From Candidatus Dietzia intestinigallinarum (GTDB lineage: Bacteria > Actinomycetota > Actinomycetes > Mycobacteriales > Mycobacteriaceae), in NCBI GenBank assembly GCA_019119875.1, contig DWWG01000158.1, positions 1 through 38,687 on the forward strand: DNA of 38,687 nt, in the 5' to 3' direction. Shown one piece after another: positions 34,954 to 38,687 of the stretch (position 1 is the first letter of the stretch; each line of letters opens with the position of its first letter). The position numbers and the translations under genes are program-made. Below the pieces are notes generated by a model that was given only the letters and a program-made list of their open reading frames with translations, did not search any database and was not told the DNA's origin.

Positions 34954-36509
34954 GACGAGCTGTCCTCCGTCTCGCCCTGCCGGGCGGTGCTTCCAAGACG
35001 TCTGATGAGTTCTTCCGCTGCGCGTGACCGGTCGTCGAAGGGGTGCACGACCCCGTGGATCTCCTGGCCGGTCTCGTGGCCCTTGCCGGCGATCACCACG
35101 ACGTCGCCGGTGCGCGCCCAGTCGATCGCGGCGCCGATCGCGGCGCCACGATCCCCGATCTCGAGCACCTGCGTGCGGTCCCCCGCGGCCGACTCCGCCC
35201 CCGCCCGGACCGCGGCCCGGATCGAGGACGGGTCCTCGGTACGAGGGTTGTCGTCGGTGACCACGACCAGATCGGCGACCTCGGCCGCCGCCGCGCCCAT
35301 GTGCGCCCGCTTGCCCGGGTCCCGGTCACCACCGGCGCCGAGGACCACCGCGATCCGACCGATGGCCTGCGCGCGGACCGATCGGAGGACCGCCGCCACC
35401 GCACCTGGCTTGTGTGCGTAGTCCACCAGAACCCGGAAATCCTGGCCCCGGACCACCGCCTCGAGCCGTCCGGGGACACGGACGTGGGGCAACCCTGCGG
35501 CCCCGGCGTGGACGTCGACACCGAGGGCGTCGACGATCGCGAGCGCAACGAGCGCATTGGCCACGTTGAACCGGCCCAGGATCGGCAACTCGACCTCGGC
35601 GGTGAACCCCTCGGGGCCGTGGACGGTGAAGCGCTGGGTGTCGCGCTCGGTGGTGACCGACTCCCCCGCCGTCCAGTCGGCTGTCGCGCCGGGCTCCGCC
35701 GACACCGTCGCCGCATCCGGCCGCATCTCGTGCAGCCGCCGGCCCCACTCGTCGTCCACCACGACGACCGCCCGTTCCGCGGGGCGAACGGAGGAACCCG
35801 GGTCGGCCTCGGCGTCGAACAGCCGGCACTTTGCGCGGAAGTAGTCCTCCATGTCCGGATGGAAGTCGAGGTGATCCTGCGAGAGGTTGAGGAACGCCCC
35901 CACCGCGAACCGGGTCCCGTCGACCCGACCGAGCCGGAGAGCATGGCTGGAGATCTCGGCCGCGACCGCCCGGGCGTTCTCCTGACGCATCCGGGCGAGA
36001 AGGGCCTGGAACTCCGGCGCCTCGGGAGTCGTCAGTCGACTCGGCAGCGGCCGTCCGGCGATCCGACTGCCCGTGGTGCCGATCAGCCCCGCGATCGCGC
36101 CGCACCCTTCCAGGGCCGCCTCGACGAGGTAGGAGGTGGTGGTCTTTCCGGAGGTGCCGGTGATCCCCACGACATCGAGGTGTGCGGAGGGGTCGCCGGT
36201 GACGAGTGCGGACGCGGTGCCCAACACCGAGCGGGGGTCCGGATGGACGAGGACGGGAACCCTGTCGGCGACCGCGGCCATGAGCCCGATGCCCTCCGGG
36301 TCCGTGAGGACCGCGGACGCTCCCGCCTCGATGGCGGTGGCCCCGAACGAGGCCCCGTGTACCCGCGCGCCGGGCAGCGCTGCGAAGAGGATTCCGGGGC
36401 TCGAGTCCTGTGCACGGACGGTGGCACCGGCCAGGTCGACGTCGGCGCCCGCCCTGTCACCGAGGACCGCGGCCTGCACCGCGTCGGCCACCTGTGCGGC
36501 TGTGATCAT
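34950..36509 (-). CDS. murE: UDP-MurNAc-dipeptide:meso-diaminopimelate ligase
   Basis: MurE adds the third residue of the stem peptide. The DNPRTEDP motif in the C-terminal domain is the DNPR signature of enzymes that use meso-diaminopimelate, in line with A1-gamma type walls of mycolata. The 519-aa protein also has the N-terminal DSSPGILFAALPG, the P-loop TGTSGKTTTSY with K122, and TTPEAPE. It lies 75 nt after ftsI, the only real gap between ftsI and ftsQ. Several purine-rich stretches (AAGGAGAGG among them) precede ATG 36509. A TAGCGT at 36563-36568 may be an internal promoter. Confidence 0.97.
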   Translation of the reverse strand: MITAAQVADAVQAAVLGDRAGADVDLAGATVRAQDSSPGILFAALPGARVHGASFGATAIEAGASAVLTDPEGIGLMAAVADRVPVLVHPDPRSVLGTASALVTGDPSAHLDVVGITGTSGKTTTSYLVEAALEGCGAIAGLIGTTGSRIAGRPLPSRLTTPEAPEFQALLARMRQENARAVAAEISSHALRLGRVDGTRFAVGAFLNLSQDHLDFHPDMEDYFRAKCRLFDAEADPGSSVRPAERAVVVVDDEWGRRLHEMRPDAATVSAEPGATADWTAGESVTTERDTQRFTVHGPEGFTAEVELPILGRFNVANALVALAIVDALGVDVHAGAAGLPHVRVPGRLEAVVRGQDFRVLVDYAHKPGAVAAVLRSVRAQAIGRIAVVLGAGGDRDPGKRAHMGAAAAEVADLVVVTDDNPRTEDPSSIRAAVRAGAESAAGDRTQVLEIGDRGAAIGAAIDWARTGDVVVIAGKGHETGQEIHGVVHPFDDRSRAAEELIRRLGSTARQGETEDSSS

Positions 36510-36562
36510 CGCCTGTTCTCGCCCTGCCTCTCCTTGCTCGCAACCTCCCCTGAACCCGCTAC

Positions 36563-36568
36563 ACGCTA
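36563..36568 (-). promoter_or_regulatory. Possible internal promoter before murE
   Basis: TAGCGT on the minus strand lies in the 75-nt ftsI-murE gap, with a start near 36556 and a leader of about 47 nt. It might let the mur genes be expressed apart from ftsI. No -35 could be recognised. Confidence 0.3.
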
Positions 36569-36584
36569 CCCTGCCGGGCGTCGG

Positions 36585-38498
36585 TCACTGCGCCTGCAGG
36601 ACCAGTTCGCGCGCAGGGGCGGACGGCGGGATGTTGTCCCTGTTGATCAGCCACGACGCGATGTCGTGGAACACCGGTGCCGCAGAGGCTCCGAGGACCC
36701 CCTGCTGCGGCGCGTCGAGCATGACCGCGATCACGTACTCGGGGTCGTCGGCCGGCAGGATTCCGGCGAACGTGATCCAGTAGCGCGAGTTGGAGTAGCA
36801 CGCGCAGGCCGGGTCGATCTGCTGGGCCGTACCGGTCTTGCCACTGATCTGGTATCCCGCGATCGCGGCCTGCGGACCGGTCCCGACCTGCGCGCCGGGC
36901 CCGGACTGGACGACGGAGCGGAACATGTCCCTGACGGTGCGGGCGGTCTCCTCGCTCACGACTCGTTCGCCCTCGGGCCGTTCGGTTTCCACTCGCGTGC
37001 CGTCTGGTCCGATCTGCTCGGCGACGATTCGCGGCGGGACCCGCACCCCGTCGTTGGCGATGGTCTGATAGATCCCCGCCATCTGCAGGGTGGTCATGGA
37101 CAGGCCCTGCCCGATCGGCAGGTTGGCGAACGTGCCGCCCTGCCAGTTCTGCAGATCGGGGACGAGTCCCTCCGACTCGCCGGCGAGGGCGATCCCTGTC
37201 CGCTGGCCGAGCCCGAACTTCTCCAGGTACTCGGAGAACGACTGCTTCCCCACCCGCTGTGCGAGCATCAGCGTGCCGACGTTCGACGACTTTCCGAAGA
37301 TGCCGGTGGTCGTATACGGGGTCGGTCCGTGCTCCCAGGCGTCGGAGACCGTGACGCCCTCCATGCTGATGCTGCCGTCGACGGTGTGGACTTCCTCGGG
37401 GTCCGTGAGCCCGGCTTCGATCGCCGCAGCTGCGGTGATGATCTTCTGCACCGACCCGGGCTCGAACGGCGAGGTGATCGCCGGGTTCCCGAGATCGGCA
37501 CCGCGCTCGAGCTCGGCACCGACCCCCACGGCCGGGTTGAAGGTGTTGTCGTTGGCCATCGCCCGGACCTCACCGGTCCGGGCGTCCAGCACGACAGCCG
37601 AGGCGGTCTCCGCACCCGAGGAGTCCTTGGCGGCCTGGATGGTCTTCTGGACGTGCCACTGCAGGTCGGCGTCGAGCGTGAGCCGGACGGTGTCCCCGTC
37701 ACGCGGTTCGGTGACGTTGCGGAGCGTTCCCGGGATGACGGTGTTGTCCTGTGCACGGTCGAAGGTCTGACGCCCGTCCTCACCGTCGAGGACGTCGTTG
37801 AAGTACGCCTCGATGCCCTGGAGACCGATGAGCTTGCCCTCGTCACTCTTGGTCGAGGCACCGACGACGTTCGCGGCGAGTGCACCCCCGGGGTACTCGC
37901 GGATGTCGACACGCTCGGCGCCGATCATCGGGTACTTCTTCGTGATGGCATTGGCCTGGGTCACGTCGACGTTGCGGACGAGGTAGGTGAACTCGCCGCC
38001 GGAGGAGAGCTTCGCCTCGATCTCCTCGCCGTCGACGGAGTCGCCGAGGACGTTCACGAACTCGTCTGCGATCTCCTCGACCAACTCGTCCCAGGTCGGC
38101 TTGGAGCTGTCGAGTTCGCGTCGTGCCTCGGCGTTGGCCTTCTCGACGGCCGGCTGGATGGACAGGTCGCGGGCCTCGCGGGTGAACGCGATCGGATCAC
38201 CGCTGACGTCGACGATCGAGCCCCGTGTCGCGGGCAGCACCTCGTGTACCTGGCGTTGACTCTCCGCGCGTGCCGCCAGTTCGGTGCCGCCGACCGTCTG
38301 CACCCACAGCAGCTTGGCCAGCGCGATCACCATGATGATGGCGAACATCGTCCGCATGAACGTGAATCGACGATCTGTGGAGGCGGTGGTGCGGATCCGG
38401 CCGGACCGGTTCGGGTGCCGTCCGACTGCCGGCTGCGCACCGCGCGGGGACGCCGAGGGTGCCCGTCGGCCCGGTCCCGGGGCGCGTCGATCGGTCAT
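36585..38498 (-). CDS. ftsI: Septal transpeptidase FtsI (PBP3/PbpB)
   Basis: FtsI cross-links septal peptidoglycan in complex with FtsW. The 637-aa class B penicillin-binding protein has a polar N-terminus (about 45 residues), one membrane helix (about 50-70), the pedestal domain starting at LPATRGSIVD, and the transpeptidase domain. The active-site motifs are S349-V-Q-K352 in FEPGSVQK, S404-S-N406 in KSSNVGT, and K554-T-G556 in SGKTGTAQ. Two cysteines (565 and 567, DPACACYSN) follow KTG, as in other mycolata. ATG 38498 has AAAGG about seven bases upstream and is preferred to GTG 38513. It starts 25 nt after the partial FtsL-type gene. Confidence 0.97.
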   Translation of the reverse strand: MTDRRAPGPGRRAPSASPRGAQPAVGRHPNRSGRIRTTASTDRRFTFMRTMFAIIMVIALAKLLWVQTVGGTELAARAESQRQVHEVLPATRGSIVDVSGDPIAFTREARDLSIQPAVEKANAEARRELDSSKPTWDELVEEIADEFVNVLGDSVDGEEIEAKLSSGGEFTYLVRNVDVTQANAITKKYPMIGAERVDIREYPGGALAANVVGASTKSDEGKLIGLQGIEAYFNDVLDGEDGRQTFDRAQDNTVIPGTLRNVTEPRDGDTVRLTLDADLQWHVQKTIQAAKDSSGAETASAVVLDARTGEVRAMANDNTFNPAVGVGAELERGADLGNPAITSPFEPGSVQKIITAAAAIEAGLTDPEEVHTVDGSISMEGVTVSDAWEHGPTPYTTTGIFGKSSNVGTLMLAQRVGKQSFSEYLEKFGLGQRTGIALAGESEGLVPDLQNWQGGTFANLPIGQGLSMTTLQMAGIYQTIANDGVRVPPRIVAEQIGPDGTRVETERPEGERVVSEETARTVRDMFRSVVQSGPGAQVGTGPQAAIAGYQISGKTGTAQQIDPACACYSNSRYWITFAGILPADDPEYVIAVMLDAPQQGVLGASAAPVFHDIASWLINRDNIPPSAPARELVLQAQ

Positions 38499-38523
38499 CG
38501 AGTGGCCTTTCACGGTCTGGCGA

Positions 38524-38687
38524 TCAGAAGGGCTGTCCCGGCACGGGGGCCAGGGTGGCGCTCTCGCCGTCTGGTGACGCGGGGGCGGGAGCGACGGGTT
38601 CGGTCGGGGGCTCGGACTGGGCGGCGGGGGCCGGTGACTCGGGCTCGGGGGCGGGGGCCGACGGCTCCAGCGGTGTCGGCGGGCCCG
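38524..38687 (-). CDS. C-terminal tail of a proline-rich FtsL-type protein (partial)
   Basis: A frame open to the window edge ends at TGA 38524-38526, 25 nt before ftsI. The 53 visible residues are nearly all Pro, Ala, Glu and Ser (for example EPSAPAPEPESPAPAAQSEP). Position and composition fit the disordered C-terminal tail of the small bitopic FtsL-type division protein; the equivalent Mycobacterium gene before pbpB (Rv2164c) also encodes a proline-rich membrane protein. Its membrane and coiled-coil part would lie beyond the right edge, so this is inference from place and composition. Confidence 0.6.
   Translation of the reverse strand, partial: GPPTPLEPSAPAPEPESPAPAAQSEPPTEPVAPAPASPDGESATLAPVPGQPF

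Noticed and set aside
29556-35421. Long plus-strand ORFs (872 and 645 aa) over the mur genes
   Set aside because: Antisense to ftsW, murD, murF and murE, all of which have clear catalytic motifs; no ribosome-binding site or homology.
1-38687. Mobile elements, phage genes, CRISPR arrays, toxin-antitoxin or defence genes
   Set aside because: No transposase, integrase, Cas, nuclease or toxin-like product and no regularly spaced repeats were seen; gene order looks ancestral throughout.
1-38687. tRNA or rRNA genes
   Set aside because: The gaps are short, and none shows a cloverleaf with the conserved GTTCGA-type T-loop sequence.

Overview
The window is about 70% G+C (by eye), almost free of intergenic DNA, and carries 32 protein genes, 27 of them on the minus strand. 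The gene content points to a mycolic-acid actinobacterium (order Mycobacteriales). Evidence for this: a division/cell-wall (dcw) cluster with sepF, yggT and divIVA/wag31 but no ftsA; an MTB12-like lipoprotein; a proline-rich tail of an FtsL-type protein before ftsI; a eukaryote-like (type 2) IleS with an actinobacterial T-box leader; and meso-DAP-type MurE. From memory, the order treZ-ilvA-dnaE1-rluD-lspA-ansA-dinB-ileS-divIVA-sepF-ftsZ follows Corynebacterium. The genus cannot be fixed from the sequence alone; a Dietzia-like organism is my guess.

Layout, left to right. Positions 1-324 hold no recognised gene but a 33-bp tandem repeat. A nitroreductase (+) faces a two-gene minus-strand unit (IMPACT/YigZ-family protein and a small membrane protein). 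treZ (+) is divergent from that unit and convergent with ilvA (-). Then come, all on the minus strand and transcribed right to left, rarD, dnaE1 and ilvA, and before them lspA, rluD and an unknown anchored protein. A lipoprotein gene (+) is divergent from lspA and convergent with the MTB12-like lipoprotein gene, with a perfect 16-bp-stem hairpin between them. ansA (+) is divergent from the MTB12-like gene and convergent with dinB.

From 15178 to the right end everything is on the minus strand. The order of transcription is ftsL-like (partial)-ftsI-murE-murF-mraY-murD-ftsW-murG-murC-ftsQ-ftsZ-pgeF-yggS-sepF-yggT-divIVA-small membrane protein-ileS-dinB. MurC-F, MraY and MurG make lipid II. FtsW and FtsI polymerise and cross-link septal peptidoglycan, FtsQ and FtsL scaffold them, FtsZ and SepF place the ring, and DivIVA organises polar growth. 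Six of the seven junctions from murE to ftsQ are 4-bp stop/start overlaps, so translation is probably coupled.

Regulatory signals are the least ordinary part of the window. There is a T-box leader with an isoleucine specifier before ileS, and a group of probable leaderless genes (a nAnnnT -10 hexamer 6-7 nt before the start codon). Two or three -10 elements use the stop codon of the preceding gene. Structured leaders precede divIVA and its downstream small gene, and a dyad lies before ftsZ. I found no mobile element, CRISPR array, tRNA, rRNA or phage gene, and no gene cluster that looks like an undescribed system. The best unknowns are the 266-aa anchored protein, the 333-aa lipoprotein and the small membrane protein between divIVA and ileS.
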